Shown: positions 1 to 7,778 of the stretch, in pieces
How the letters are laid out: every line of letters begins with the position of its first letter
How positions within the stretch are numbered: the stretch's first letter is position 1
Origin: an uncultured Bacteroidales bacterium
GTDB lineage: Bacteria; Bacteroidota; Bacteroidia; Bacteroidales; F082
Direction: 5' to 3'
Length of the DNA stretch: 64,000 nt
NCBI GenBank assembly: GCA_905234645.1
Contig: CAJOIS010000001.1
Coordinates: 115,309-179,308 of the forward strand
Program-made: the position numbers and the translations under genes
The notes under the pieces: model-generated
What the model was told of the DNA's origin: nothing
The model's input: the letters and a program-made list of their open reading frames with translations, nothing else
Databases searched by the model: none

Positions 1-1176
1 CTGAAAGACGGTGACGTCCTCATTGATTTTACTGACTTCGTCTCACGATCACAGGGCAGGAAATATGTGGCATATTTGATCAGGAAAGAAGATGATTATC
101 CGCTTCTCATGAGCCTTTTTGCCGAAAGTAAGATTGACTCCATGCAGATAGCTTATCCGGATTTGTTTTACGAAAGCCCGTATGCCGAAGCAATCTGGCA
201 CGTTTTATGGGAGCCATTTCAAGATTATGTAAAAGAGGGGTCGACGGTTTATTATGTGCCGTCACAAGTCTTGCTAAAGATAGCAATCGAGTCATTGCCC
301 TATGGCGACGGGTCGCTTTTGGGCGACCATTATCGTTTCATCAGGCTTTCTTCGGCACGCGAATTAACAAGGATGAATGTCAAGTTGTCTATGAAGGTGG
401 ATCCGGAAAGGACAGATGCCGTGCTTTATGGAGGCCTGGTTTACGATGTTGCCCCAAACACGATGCGGGAAGAAGCCCACAAGTATGATATTCAGGATTT
501 GCTTGCTCAAAGAGGAAGCCGTGTACGAGGCGATTCCCTGTGTTATCTTCCATGGTCAAGGGTCGAGATAGATTCCATTGAGACCGTCCTCAAAGCGCAT
601 CATTTTAATGTGTTGACATATTTTGAAGAGAAAGGAACGGAAGAGTCGTTTTTGAGTTTGGATGGTATGGCCCCTCCCGTATTGCATTTGGCTACACATG
701 GTTTCTTTTACACGCCGAATGAGGCAGCTGAAATTGACTATTTGAGAGGTTATAGCGATGCCATGTCCCTCTCTGGCCTTGTGATGGCTGGTGGAAATAG
801 GGCGTGGACGGGAAAAGCACTCCCGGAAGGAGTGTTAGGGGGCATATTGACGGCCTCCGACATCGCGAGCCTCGATTTGAGCGACGTGGAGCTTGTCGTG
901 CTTTCGGCCTGTCGCACGGGAGATGGTGAAGCCACTGCCGAAGGCTTGTATGGCTTGCAACGTGCTTTCAAGAAAGCAGGAGTAAAGACGATGGTCATGT
1001 CGCTGTGGGATGTTGACGATATGGTCGGCACTGAGTTGATGACGGCTTTCTATAAGAACCTATTGGACGAATCCTATGCCATGGACAAAAGGAAAGCGTT
1101 TGATGCCGCGAAATCACTTATCCGTGACAAGTATCGTGAACCCTATTATTGGGCTGGCTTTGTGATGTTGGATTAG
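1..1176 (+). CDS. CHAT-domain protein, C-terminal part (5' end outside window)
   Basis: The reading frame is open from base 1, so the gene begins upstream of the window; a GTG at 67 is only an internal valine. The fragment carries a CHAT (caspase-HetF-associated with TPRs) domain. Counting from the GTG at 67, the catalytic dyad is His211 in HLATHGFF and Cys282 in VLSACRTGDGE, followed by the conserved GLQRAFKKAGVKTMVMSLW segment. CHAT proteins are cysteine peptidases, often joined to N-terminal TPR repeats that would lie outside the window. A strong terminator follows at 1202-1239. The substrate is not visible; the neighbouring lipoprotein and WG-repeat genes are not recognised partners. The domain call is firm, the cellular role unknown. 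Confidence 0.85.
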   Translation: MKDGDVLIDFTDFVSRSQGRKYVAYLIRKEDDYPLLMSLFAESKIDSMQIAYPDLFYESPYAEAIWHVLWEPFQDYVKEGSTVYYVPSQVLLKIAIESLPYGDGSLLGDHYRFIRLSSARELTRMNVKLSMKVDPERTDAVLYGGLVYDVAPNTMREEAHKYDIQDLLAQRGSRVRGDSLCYLPWSRVEIDSIETVLKAHHFNVLTYFEEKGTEESFLSLDGMAPPVLHLATHGFFYTPNEAAEIDYLRGYSDAMSLSGLVMAGGNRAWTGKALPEGVLGGILTASDIASLDLSDVELVVLSACRTGDGEATAEGLYGLQRAFKKAGVKTMVMSLWDVDDMVGTELMTAFYKNLLDESYAMDKRKAFDAAKSLIRDKYREPYYWAGFVMLD

Positions 1177-1201
1177 GCGTTTGCACTACATCGTTTCCAT
1201 C

Positions 1202-1239
1202 AAAATTGCGTGAGCGAAACCGCTCGCGCAATTTTTTTT
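1202..1239 (+). terminator. Rho-independent terminator after the CHAT gene
   Basis: A 14-bp stem (AAATTGCGTGAGCG pairing with CGCTCGCGCAATTT, one G-T wobble) with a 4-base loop AAAC is followed by a run of T residues. It lies about 25 bases after the CHAT stop codon. Confidence 0.85.
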
Positions 1240-1355
1240 GTCCGGCTGGGTTACTTTTCGCCTTTTGGGAACATAAACAGTCAAATCAAACAAAACAACA
1301 ACACTTAATAATCAATTTAGAAGTTGCGCACGACACGGATTTAGTGCATTGAACA

Positions 1356-1793
1356 ATGAAAAACCTCAAGAAAACCTTCAGAAACTTGACAATGGCTGCA
1401 ATGATGATGACAGCGACTTTCTCTCTCTCATCTTGTGATGTGCTGCTAGGTACAATGGCCGGTATGTATTCTTATCCTTACGGTACGATGTCATATTCTG
1501 GAAATAACGACTACTTGTTGGATCCGGGCTATGCCGTTTGGCAAGTCCAAAATGGCATTTACTTGGGAGGTACGAGTGGCTCAAGCAGCACCTCAAGCAG
1601 TTCGACTACCACTTCTTCGACGACTACCAAAACCCACAAGTGTGGTGTTTGTGGAGGAACTGGAAGAATGACAGAAACCAAGGGTGTCCCTTCATTCGGC
1701 AATACCAAGTATTGCAAAGAATGTGGTAAGACTGTTCCTGACAACCACTACCATACAAAATGTGTAAGCTGCGACGGCAAGGGCTGGTGGTAA
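1356..1793 (+). CDS. Putative lipoprotein with DnaJ-like zinc-ribbon tail
   Basis: The 145-residue protein has a basic N-terminus, a hydrophobic stretch and a lipobox ending SLSSC (Cys27), so it is predicted to be lipidated and exported. A Ser/Thr-only linker (about residues 75-92) leads to a C-terminal module with CGVCGGTGRM, then CKEC, then CVSCDGKGWW. The CxxCxGxG pairs resemble the zinc-binding centre of DnaJ. The N-terminal half has no recognisable fold. It lies between the CHAT gene and a WG-repeat gene on the same strand. No function can be assigned; the zinc-ribbon reading is an inference from Cys spacing. Confidence 0.7.
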   Translation: MKNLKKTFRNLTMAAMMMTATFSLSSCDVLLGTMAGMYSYPYGTMSYSGNNDYLLDPGYAVWQVQNGIYLGGTSGSSSTSSSSTTTSSTTTKTHKCGVCGGTGRMTETKGVPSFGNTKYCKECGKTVPDNHYHTKCVSCDGKGWW

Positions 1794-1840
1794 TGAGTTA
1801 TTTCATTGACAATTAAAGTTTATCTAAGTTACATAAAGCC

Positions 1841-3016
1841 ATGAGTAAAAACAACAATTCAGAAAAGACCACCTCCCTCGGCAGAGGCATCAAGCAAGCC
1901 GCCCGCTGGGCAGCCAAGATGTTCGGCTACAAAGCCGAGAACAAGTACGCAAGGGGCGTGTGGTATGTGTTCGCCACAAGCGCTGCCGCGTTGACACTGT
2001 ATGCAGCCGTCTCACTTACCATCCTCGTCATCCAGGAAGTGGATCGGTACAAGTACAATCGCCAGAGCAAACGCGAGGCAAACGACCCCACCTTCCTTCA
2101 CAACTATCGCAACACCTACGTCAGCCCTTATGTCGTCCACCACGACGGCTCGCCCAACTACCTCTACAACATGAGGACGGGCCGTCGCACCCTGACGGGC
2201 ATCAACTGGATCGCCAAGCCGAGCGATGGCGACAGCTTGGCTTGCTTCTGCGCGGGCTACGATCATGAACGCAAACGCGGTTATTTCAACGTGTTCACGG
2301 GCGAGCCAGTCATCCCGGCGCAATATGACAAGGCATGGATTTTTTCCGACGGCTTGGCCTGTGTCTACGAAAAGGGAATGCTCCACTTCATCGACCATGA
2401 TGGGAGAAAAGTGATGGACAAGGAGTTCCCTTACGGCATCCGCAACGACGACTATTGCTTCCACAATGGGCTTTGCATCATGTATGACGAAAACGGACGC
2501 TTCGGCCTCATCGACAAGCAGGGCGAATGGGTGGTGGAGCCACAATACTACGAGATTGAGTATGACACAAAAGGCTTCTGGCTGGTGCAGGACTGCGATT
2601 GGAATTATGGCCTGCTCGATGCAAAGGGGCAGATGTTGCTGCCTGTCGAGTATGGCAACATCACCATCCACCATGACGACAGCTGCATTTTTACGCGCCA
2701 TCTGAACCATGTCAATCAGGTGCTCGACTTCGAATGCAATGTGCTGAACAGCTGCAATTACATGAGTGTCGAAATGCTGGAATACAACAATGGCGAATAC
2801 GATGAGAATGGGGATCTGAAAACCTATCCGGCGAACTGCATGGAATACTTCACCACCGAATGGTATTGTGGCCTGATGGACAAACAAGGCAACATCATTA
2901 CGCCACCCATCTATTCCAGAATCGAGGCCATATCAGCCAACCGTTACCATTGCGACCGGGCTTATGGCTCGGTGATATTGGACGACAAAGGACGGGAAGT
3001 AGGGGAGAAACTGTAA
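1841..3016 (+). CDS. Membrane-anchored WG-repeat protein
   Basis: The 391-residue protein has a short cytoplasmic N-terminus, one predicted transmembrane helix at about residues 41-66, and then a soluble domain made of WG-type beta repeats. Examples are GRFGLIDKQGEWVVEPQY, WNYGLLDAKGQMLLPVEY and WYCGLMDKQGNIITPPIY. WG (KWG Leptospira) repeats occur in many Bacteroidota proteins, usually of unknown role. The gene starts 47 bases after the lipoprotein gene and ends at a strong terminator (3033-3077), so the two may share a transcript. The topology suggests a periplasmic repeat domain on an inner-membrane anchor. Confidence 0.8.
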   Translation: MSKNNNSEKTTSLGRGIKQAARWAAKMFGYKAENKYARGVWYVFATSAAALTLYAAVSLTILVIQEVDRYKYNRQSKREANDPTFLHNYRNTYVSPYVVHHDGSPNYLYNMRTGRRTLTGINWIAKPSDGDSLACFCAGYDHERKRGYFNVFTGEPVIPAQYDKAWIFSDGLACVYEKGMLHFIDHDGRKVMDKEFPYGIRNDDYCFHNGLCIMYDENGRFGLIDKQGEWVVEPQYYEIEYDTKGFWLVQDCDWNYGLLDAKGQMLLPVEYGNITIHHDDSCIFTRHLNHVNQVLDFECNVLNSCNYMSVEMLEYNNGEYDENGDLKTYPANCMEYFTTEWYCGLMDKQGNIITPPIYSRIEAISANRYHCDRAYGSVILDDKGREVGEKL

Positions 3017-3032
3017 AGATTATGATATTATG

Positions 3033-3077
3033 AAGGTCTGCAAGGCTGTGGAGACGGTCTTGCAGACCTTTTTTTTA
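3033..3077 (+). terminator. Rho-independent terminator after the WG-repeat gene
   Basis: A perfect 12-bp stem (AAGGTCTGCAAG with CTTGCAGACCTT) with a 14-base loop is followed by a run of eight T. It lies 17 bases after the stop codon. Confidence 0.9.
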
Positions 3078-3114
3078 TTCAAATACTTATCTTTATGCGA
3101 GTGTGTCTGTTACC

Positions 3115-3293
3115 GAAGGGTTAGACTAGGCTTACCCAACCCTTACCCAAGGGATGCCCAAGGGTTCCATCACTCCAAATAAGTGTACCCATACAACCCC
3201 GACCGATAGTTGGAAAGGAATTCCTTTCCTTCCTCAACGGAGATTTTGCCTTCCTTGACGCACTTGGTGACCCAAGTCTCCACGGTGCGGACG
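3115..3293. repeat. Left copy of a direct repeat flanking the ATPase cassette (displaced speA 3' end)
   Basis: About 180 bases here match 4812-5031: the last 40 codons of speA, its stop codon and about 50 bases beyond it, which include GGGTTAGACTAGG and CCCAAGGGTTCCATCA. In the coding part 14 positions differ, and 13 of those are synonymous. Similarity stops abruptly near 3293. Together with the pseudogene, tandem-repeat and promoter entries this accounts for the gene-free stretch 3017-3468. Confidence 0.85.
3170..3293 (-). pseudogene. speA: speA 3'-terminal fragment (about 40 codons plus stop)
   Basis: Read on the minus strand, the frame gives VRTVETWVTKCVKEGKISVE, continues through GKEFLSNYRSGLYGYTYLE and stops at a TGA. 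This matches the C-terminus of the intact arginine decarboxylase ending at 4907, with one amino-acid change (Ser for Thr). There is no start codon or upstream coding sequence, so it cannot make a functional enzyme. Because nearly all differences are synonymous, the fragment diverged while part of a working gene. That points to a foreign or displaced speA end rather than a decaying local duplicate. Confidence 0.85.
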
Positions 3294-3345
3294 AAGGTGG
3301 GATTGTCTTACCCTCACACTTGAAAAATTGACAAAATTCCCAAAG

Positions 3346-3426
3346 TGGCGAACGATTTTTGGCCAATTGGGTGAACGATTTTTAGCCAAATGGGTGAACG
3401 ATTTTTGGCCAAATGGGTGAACGTAA
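3346..3426. repeat. 23-bp tandem repeat, about 3.5 copies, upstream of the ATPase gene
   Basis: The unit is GGGTGAACGATTTTT followed by GGCCAAAT, 23 bases, repeated head to tail with few substitutions (GGCC/AGCC, CAATT/CAAAT). The last copy breaks off after GGGTGAACG. The array ends about 10 bases before the ATPase promoter box, where it could act as an operator array or mark a cassette end. There are no spacers, so it is not a CRISPR. Confidence 0.8.
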
Positions 3427-3437
3427 AAGAATTTTCG

Positions 3438-3445
3438 TATTTTTG
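3438..3445 (+). promoter_or_regulatory. -7 box of the ATPase gene
   Basis: TATTTTTG matches the Bacteroidota TAnnTTTG -7 consensus, 23 bases before the ATG and directly after the 23-bp tandem repeats. Confidence 0.55.
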
Positions 3446-3468
3446 CGTCACAATTCAAACAAAAAAGT

Positions 3469-4743
3469 ATGGACAAGACCTATAAGAAAAGAATAGCTGA
3501 CAGGCTGTTGGAGCGTAAATTAGCAGGCAAAGGGGCTGTGCTTATCGAGGGCGCGAAGTGGTGCGGAAAGACCACCACAGCGGAGCAGATTGCCAAGAGC
3601 GTGAAATATATGACGGAAACAGGAATGGTTGACCAGAATATCAAGATGGCGACGCTGAATCCGAAGCTGCTGTTAAGAGGTAATTTTCCTCGGCTTATCG
3701 ATGAATGGCAGATTGCCCCTCAACTGTGGGACAGCATTCGTTTTGAATCAGACCACGGCGCGCTGGGTCAGTTTATTCTGACAGGCTCAGCCGTCCCTGC
3801 TGACATGAGCAAGGTGGTTCACTCAGGAACAGGACGCATTGGGTGGCTTAGGATGCGCCCCATGAGCCTATGGGAGTCGCAGGAATCGACTGGAGAGGTG
3901 TCGTTGGCTGAATTGTTTGAAACACCCGAACAAGTTGGAGCCATCAACAATATGGACATTGACCGATTGGCTTTCCTGACCTGCCGCGGAGGATGGCCAT
4001 TGGCTGTGGATATGGAACACGAGATAGCCTTAGACCAGGCGTTTGACTATGTGGAGGCGGTTGAGAAACGTGATATTTCGAAGGTGGACGGTGTGGAGCG
4101 CGACCCCGTAAGGGTTCACCGCCTGCTGCGCTCACTGGCGCGAAACCAAGGCAGCCAGGCATCGTGCGGCACTATCAAGGCAGACTTGATAGCGAATGAG
4201 TCGGACGCTTTGTCGGAAGATACCATCGCATCGTATATCAAGGCTCTGAAAGAGATTTTTGTGGTAGAGGACAGCGAGGCTTGGAATCCGAACTTGCGGA
4301 GCAAGACGGCGATACGGACGAGCGACACGCGGTATTACACCGACCCATCGATTGCCACCGCTGCATTAGGCATAGGCCCTCGCGACTTGGTGAACGACTT
4401 GAACACCTTCGGATTGATGTTTGAAACATTGGCCGTGCGAGACCTGCGAGCCTACGCCGATGCACTCAACGGTAAGGTGTACCATTTCCGGGACAAGAAC
4501 GGTCTGGAATGCGATGCTGTGGTGCATCTAAGGAATGGTCGTTATGGCTTGGTTGAAATAAAGCTGGGGGGCGATGACCTCATCAATGAAGGCGCAGCAT
4601 CATTATTGGATCTTGCAGGCAAGATTGACACGGAGAAGATGAAGGATCCTTCGTTTATGATGGTGCTGGTGGGCGTGGGAACGTATGCCTATCGCCGTGA
4701 AGACGGAGTGTTTGTTGTGCCCATTGGGTGCTTGAAGGATTAA
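3469..4743 (+). CDS. AAA ATPase with C-terminal DUF4143 domain
   Basis: The 424-residue protein has an N-terminal P-loop (GAKWCGKT, residues 28-35), a Walker B-like LIDEW (76-80) and a sensor-like LTGSAVP. The C-terminal DUF4143 region holds a PD-(D/E)xK-like pattern: LECDAVVHLRNGRYGLVEIK. These proteins are abundant in gut Bacteroidota and Spirochaetes, and their function is unsettled (suggested nuclease-like or defence-related). The gene runs opposite to speA. It is flanked by two copies of the speA 3' end and preceded by a 23-bp tandem repeat, which suggests it arrived as a cassette. No recombinase is present. The family call is firm; mobility is an inference from the flanks. Confidence 0.88.
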   Translation: MDKTYKKRIADRLLERKLAGKGAVLIEGAKWCGKTTTAEQIAKSVKYMTETGMVDQNIKMATLNPKLLLRGNFPRLIDEWQIAPQLWDSIRFESDHGALGQFILTGSAVPADMSKVVHSGTGRIGWLRMRPMSLWESQESTGEVSLAELFETPEQVGAINNMDIDRLAFLTCRGGWPLAVDMEHEIALDQAFDYVEAVEKRDISKVDGVERDPVRVHRLLRSLARNQGSQASCGTIKADLIANESDALSEDTIASYIKALKEIFVVEDSEAWNPNLRSKTAIRTSDTRYYTDPSIATAALGIGPRDLVNDLNTFGLMFETLAVRDLRAYADALNGKVYHFRDKNGLECDAVVHLRNGRYGLVEIKLGGDDLINEGAASLLDLAGKIDTEKMKDPSFMMVLVGVGTYAYRREDGVFVVPIGCLKD

Positions 4744-4758
4744 GTAACATCACATCAA

Positions 4759-4778
4759 CCCTCTCCGAGCGGAGAGGG
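4759..4778 (+). terminator. Hairpin after the ATPase gene
   Basis: A perfect 8-bp stem CCCTCTCC/GGAGAGGG with loop GAGC lies 15 bases after the stop codon. No T run follows, so intrinsic termination is uncertain. Confidence 0.45.
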
Positions 4779-4811
4779 AGGAGCGGCTATATTTCAAACA
4801 TACCCCCGATG

Positions 4812-5031
4812 TCTTAGACTAGGGATACCCAAGGGTTAGACTTGGGTTAGACTTGGGTTAGACTGGGGTTAGACTGGGGTTACCCATGGCTTACCCAAGG
4901 GTTCCATCATTCCAAGTAGGTGTACCCGTACAACCCCGAGCGATAGTTCGAAAGGAACTCCTTGCCCTCTTCGACGGTGATTTTGCCTTCCTTGACGCAC
5001 TTGGTGACCCAGGTCTCCACCGTGCGGACGA
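4812..5031. repeat. Right copy of the direct repeat flanking the ATPase cassette
   Basis: This copy contains the end of the intact speA gene and its downstream region. It pairs with 3115-3293, giving direct repeats on both sides of a roughly 1.5-kb interval that contains only the DUF4143 ATPase gene. Confidence 0.85.
4833..4882. repeat. 11-bp tandem repeat downstream of speA
   Basis: GGGTTAGACTT (twice) and GGGTTAGACTG (twice) stand head to tail, followed by a partial fifth GGGTTA. The displaced copy near 3118 holds a single GGGTTAGACT unit, so the array expanded on this side only or contracted on the other. Confidence 0.8.
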
Positions 5032-6793
5032 GTTTCTTGGGACTGTATTGTACGTATTCGAGCACGTCGGCCACGGTCTCGCCATCGATGACTTGGTCAA
5101 TGTAGTAGCCTTTTTCGTCCACCGAGACGTGCACGGCATTGGTGTCGCCAAATAGGTTGTGGAGGTCGCCCAAAATCTCTTGGTAGGCACCTACGAGGAA
5201 CACTCCTATATAATAATGCTCCTTGTCAGTGAACGAATGCAGCGGGATGGTGTGCTGCGTCGACTTGGCCACGAAGTTGGTGATTTTGCCGTCACTGTCG
5301 CAGGTGATGTCTTGCAGGGTAGCGAGGTGGGTCGGGTTCTCGTCAAGCCTTTGAATCGGGATGATGGGGAAGAGCTGGTCAATGGCCCAAAGGTCGGGCA
5401 GCGACTGGAATAGTGAGAAGTTGCAGAAGTATTTGTCAGCCAAGAGTTTCGGCAAGGAGGCGAAGTCCTCGGGCACACGTTTCAGGCTGTTGGCGATGTG
5501 GTTCACCTCGCGGGCGATGCTCCAGAACAATCTTTCAATCTTGGCGCGCGACTTGAGGTCGAGCAAGCCGAGGCTGAACAGGTTGAGGGCTTCTTCACGG
5601 ATTTCCTGGGCATCGTGCCAAATCTCAAGAGAAGAGTTTTTGGTAAGCTCGTCCCACGACTCGTAAAGTTCCTTGATGAGCTCGTGGTCGTTTTCTTCGG
5701 GTTCTTCGTTGTCGTCCCATTCAGGCAATGAGGTCTTTTCCAGCACTTCGAAAATGAGCACGGAGTGATGTGCGGTCAGGGCGCGACCAGATTCACAGAT
5801 GACGTTGGGATGGGGCAGTTCGTTTTTGTCGCAGGCATCCACGATGGTGTAGATGGCGTTGTTGGCGTACTCCTGGATGCTGTAGTTGACCGAGCTTGCG
5901 CTGCTTGAGCTGGTGCCGTCGTAGTCGACGCCGAGACCACCACCCATGTCGACGTATTCGATATGGTAGCCCATCTTGTAGAGCTGCACGTAGAACTGTG
6001 CCGCCTCACGCAAGGCCACGTTGATTTTCTTGATCTTGCTGACTTGGCTGCCGATGTGGTAGTGGACAAGCTTGAGGCAGTCCTTCATGTCGTGTTCCTC
6101 GAGGAAGTCGAGGGCTTCGAGGAGCTCGGAGGAGGTGAGGCCAAACTTGCTGCCGTCGCCGCCCGATTCTTCCCATTTGCCTGCACCCGAGCTGGCCAAT
6201 TTGATTCGCACGCCCAAATTAGGCGTGACCTTCAGCCGACGGGCGATCTTTGCCGTGATTTTCAGCTCGTTGAGCTTCTCAATGACGATGATGATTTTGC
6301 GCCCCATCTTCTGGGCGAGCAGGGCGAGCTCGATGAATTCCTCGTCCTTATATCCATTGCAGACGATGAGCGAGTCGGAGTCGGTGCCAAGGGCAATGAT
6401 GGCATGAAGCTCTGGTTTCGAGCCAGCTTCTAGACCGATGTTGCACTTCTTGCCGTGGCTGACAATCTCTTCAACCACAGGACGCATTTGGTTCACCTTG
6501 ATGGGCATCACCACGAAGTTCTGGCCGTGGAATTCATATTCTTTAGCAGCCTCCTTGAAGCAGGAGTCAATCTTGTTGATGCGGTCGTCAAGGATGTCTG
6601 GAAAACGTATCAGCATGGGGGCTGAAACATCTCTAAGTGACAGCTCGTCAACCAGTTCCGGTAGGTCGACCGAGGCACAGCCTTCTTTGGGTGTAACGAC
6701 CATGTGGCCTTTTTCGTTGATGGAAAAATAACTGCCTCCCCAGCCTTTCACGTTGTAAAGGTCCTCGGAGTCTTCAATGCGCCATTTTCTCAT
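4907..6793 (-). CDS. speA: Biosynthetic arginine decarboxylase
   Basis: The 628-residue product converts arginine to agmatine, the first step of polyamine synthesis through agmatine. It is a PLP enzyme of the alanine-racemase-fold family, as shown by PIKVNQ (PLP lysine), KLVHYHIGSQ, the glycine-rich VDMGGGLGVDY and CESGRALTAHHS. The length fits the family (about 630-660). The ATG at 6793 gives MRKWRIEDSEDLYNVKGWG, the usual N-terminus; a TTG at 6829 is in frame but overlaps the promoter box. The gene is divergent from the sugar-kinase gene. Its last 130 bases are duplicated at 3170-3293 beyond the ATPase gene. Confidence 0.95.
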   Translation of the reverse strand: MRKWRIEDSEDLYNVKGWGGSYFSINEKGHMVVTPKEGCASVDLPELVDELSLRDVSAPMLIRFPDILDDRINKIDSCFKEAAKEYEFHGQNFVVMPIKVNQMRPVVEEIVSHGKKCNIGLEAGSKPELHAIIALGTDSDSLIVCNGYKDEEFIELALLAQKMGRKIIIVIEKLNELKITAKIARRLKVTPNLGVRIKLASSGAGKWEESGGDGSKFGLTSSELLEALDFLEEHDMKDCLKLVHYHIGSQVSKIKKINVALREAAQFYVQLYKMGYHIEYVDMGGGLGVDYDGTSSSSASSVNYSIQEYANNAIYTIVDACDKNELPHPNVICESGRALTAHHSVLIFEVLEKTSLPEWDDNEEPEENDHELIKELYESWDELTKNSSLEIWHDAQEIREEALNLFSLGLLDLKSRAKIERLFWSIAREVNHIANSLKRVPEDFASLPKLLADKYFCNFSLFQSLPDLWAIDQLFPIIPIQRLDENPTHLATLQDITCDSDGKITNFVAKSTQHTIPLHSFTDKEHYYIGVFLVGAYQEILGDLHNLFGDTNAVHVSVDEKGYYIDQVIDGETVADVLEYVQYSPKKLVRTVETWVTKCVKEGKITVEEGKEFLSNYRSGLYGYTYLE

Positions 6794-6826
6794 TGCTACA
6801 GGTTTTGTTAGGTTATAAATGGGCTG

Positions 6827-6834
6827 CAAAACTA
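6827..6834 (-). promoter_or_regulatory. -7 box of speA
   Basis: On the minus strand TAGTTTTG fits TAnnTTTG. It lies 33 bases before the ATG at 6793 and back to back with the kinase promoter. Confidence 0.5.
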
Positions 6835-6865
6835 TTAAAAATATTCGGTTTTACGCAGTTTTCCT

Positions 6866-6873
6866 TATTTTTG
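6866..6873 (+). promoter_or_regulatory. -7 box of the sugar-kinase gene
   Basis: TATTTTTG lies 17 bases before the ATG at 6891, which supports that start over the upstream in-frame codon at 6819. Confidence 0.6.
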
Positions 6874-6890
6874 CACAAAAATATGCATCT

Positions 6891-7778
6891 ATGAGGCTCA
6901 TTATCGATGCCGGTTCCACCAAGATGGAATGGATCCTGATGGATGGAAATGAGGTAAAATCCCGTTTCGAGACGGAAGGTTTCAATCCAAATTATTCCGA
7001 TAGGCAATGCCTTGAAAACACCATCAACTTTGTAGAGACGCGATTTATCGCGTCTCCAAATAATGATTGTCATGTTTCGAGACGCGATGAATCGGCGTCT
7101 CTACATGCCATATTTTATTACGGCACCGGTTGTGGCAACGAACAGAATTGCCAAACCATCAAGGAGGTGTTCCAAAACCGTTTTCCTGATGCTGAAATCC
7201 ATGTCACCCACGACCTGATGGCGGCCTGCCATGCCGTTTTGGGTCACGAAAAAGGCATTGCCTGTATTTTGGGAACAGGCTCGAATGCCTGTGTTTATGA
7301 TGGTGAAAAGATTGTGGAAAAAGCCGTTTCACTTGGCTATCTCGTTGGCGACGAAGGCAGTGGGATGCATATCGGCAGGGAAGTGGTGCGCGCCTATTTT
7401 TATGGCTTCATGCCTGAGGAATTGCGGATGAGATTCGATGCGGAGTATCATTTGGATTTGAAGGAATTCATCCAGCGGCTATATCATGAGGGGCAGCCAT
7501 CGAAGTATCTGGCCGCTTTCGCCAAGTTTGCGGGCGAAAACCAAATGCATCCTTATGATCGAGGTTTGGTGAAAACCTGTTTCAAGGCCTTTATCGAGGC
7601 ATTTATCCTTCGTTTCGGAGAATGCCGCTCTCTGAAAATGGGTTTCGTGGGATCGGTGGCCTATCATTTCAGCGATGTGCTGGAGGAAACACTGTCGGAT
7701 TTTGGTCTCACAATGGGTGAGGTCATGCAAGCTCCTGCCGAAGGACTGATACGGTATTATCAAAATCTTCCGGAGTAA
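6891..7778 (+). CDS. N-acetylglucosamine kinase-like (BadF/BadG/BcrA/BcrD ATPase family) protein
   Basis: The product of 295 residues starts MRLIIDAGSTKMEW, the first phosphate loop of the ASKHA fold. The second loop follows in CILGTGSNACVYDG, and VGDEGSGMHIGREV is the signature shared with N-acetylglucosamine kinases. Likely role: ATP-dependent phosphorylation of GlcNAc or a related aminosugar in the cytoplasm. About 24 residues between VETRF and FYYGTGCGNE are encoded by a palindromic repeat (7032-7104) that is read in frame; family members lack this stretch, to my knowledge. The last 56 bases overlap the convergent miaA gene. The substrate is inferred from family resemblance only. Confidence 0.82.
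   Translation: MRLIIDAGSTKMEWILMDGNEVKSRFETEGFNPNYSDRQCLENTINFVETRFIASPNNDCHVSRRDESASLHAIFYYGTGCGNEQNCQTIKEVFQNRFPDAEIHVTHDLMAACHAVLGHEKGIACILGTGSNACVYDGEKIVEKAVSLGYLVGDEGSGMHIGREVVRAYFYGFMPEELRMRFDAEYHLDLKEFIQRLYHEGQPSKYLAAFAKFAGENQMHPYDRGLVKTCFKAFIEAFILRFGECRSLKMGFVGSVAYHFSDVLEETLSDFGLTMGEVMQAPAEGLIRYYQNLPE
7032..7104. repeat. Palindromic element inserted in frame in the sugar-kinase gene
   Basis: The outer arms GTAGAGACG and CGTCTCTAC enclose two hairpins: GAGACGCGAT/ATCGCGTCTC with a 2-base loop, and a second GAGACGCGAT paired imperfectly with ATCGGCGTCTC. It is the longer relative of the 28-bp palindromes at 52590 and 60900. It carries no stop codon in the kinase frame. Confidence 0.85.

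Noticed and set aside
2012..2887. 291-codon open frame antisense to the WG-repeat gene
   Set aside because: Its Val/Ile/His-rich translation mirrors the repeat codons of the opposite strand; no independent support.
3346..3426. Possible CRISPR array
   Set aside because: The units are contiguous with no spacers and no cas gene is nearby.
6794..6829. Longer speA starting at TTG 6829
   Set aside because: The extension overlaps the -7 box and precedes the conserved MRKWRIEDSE start.
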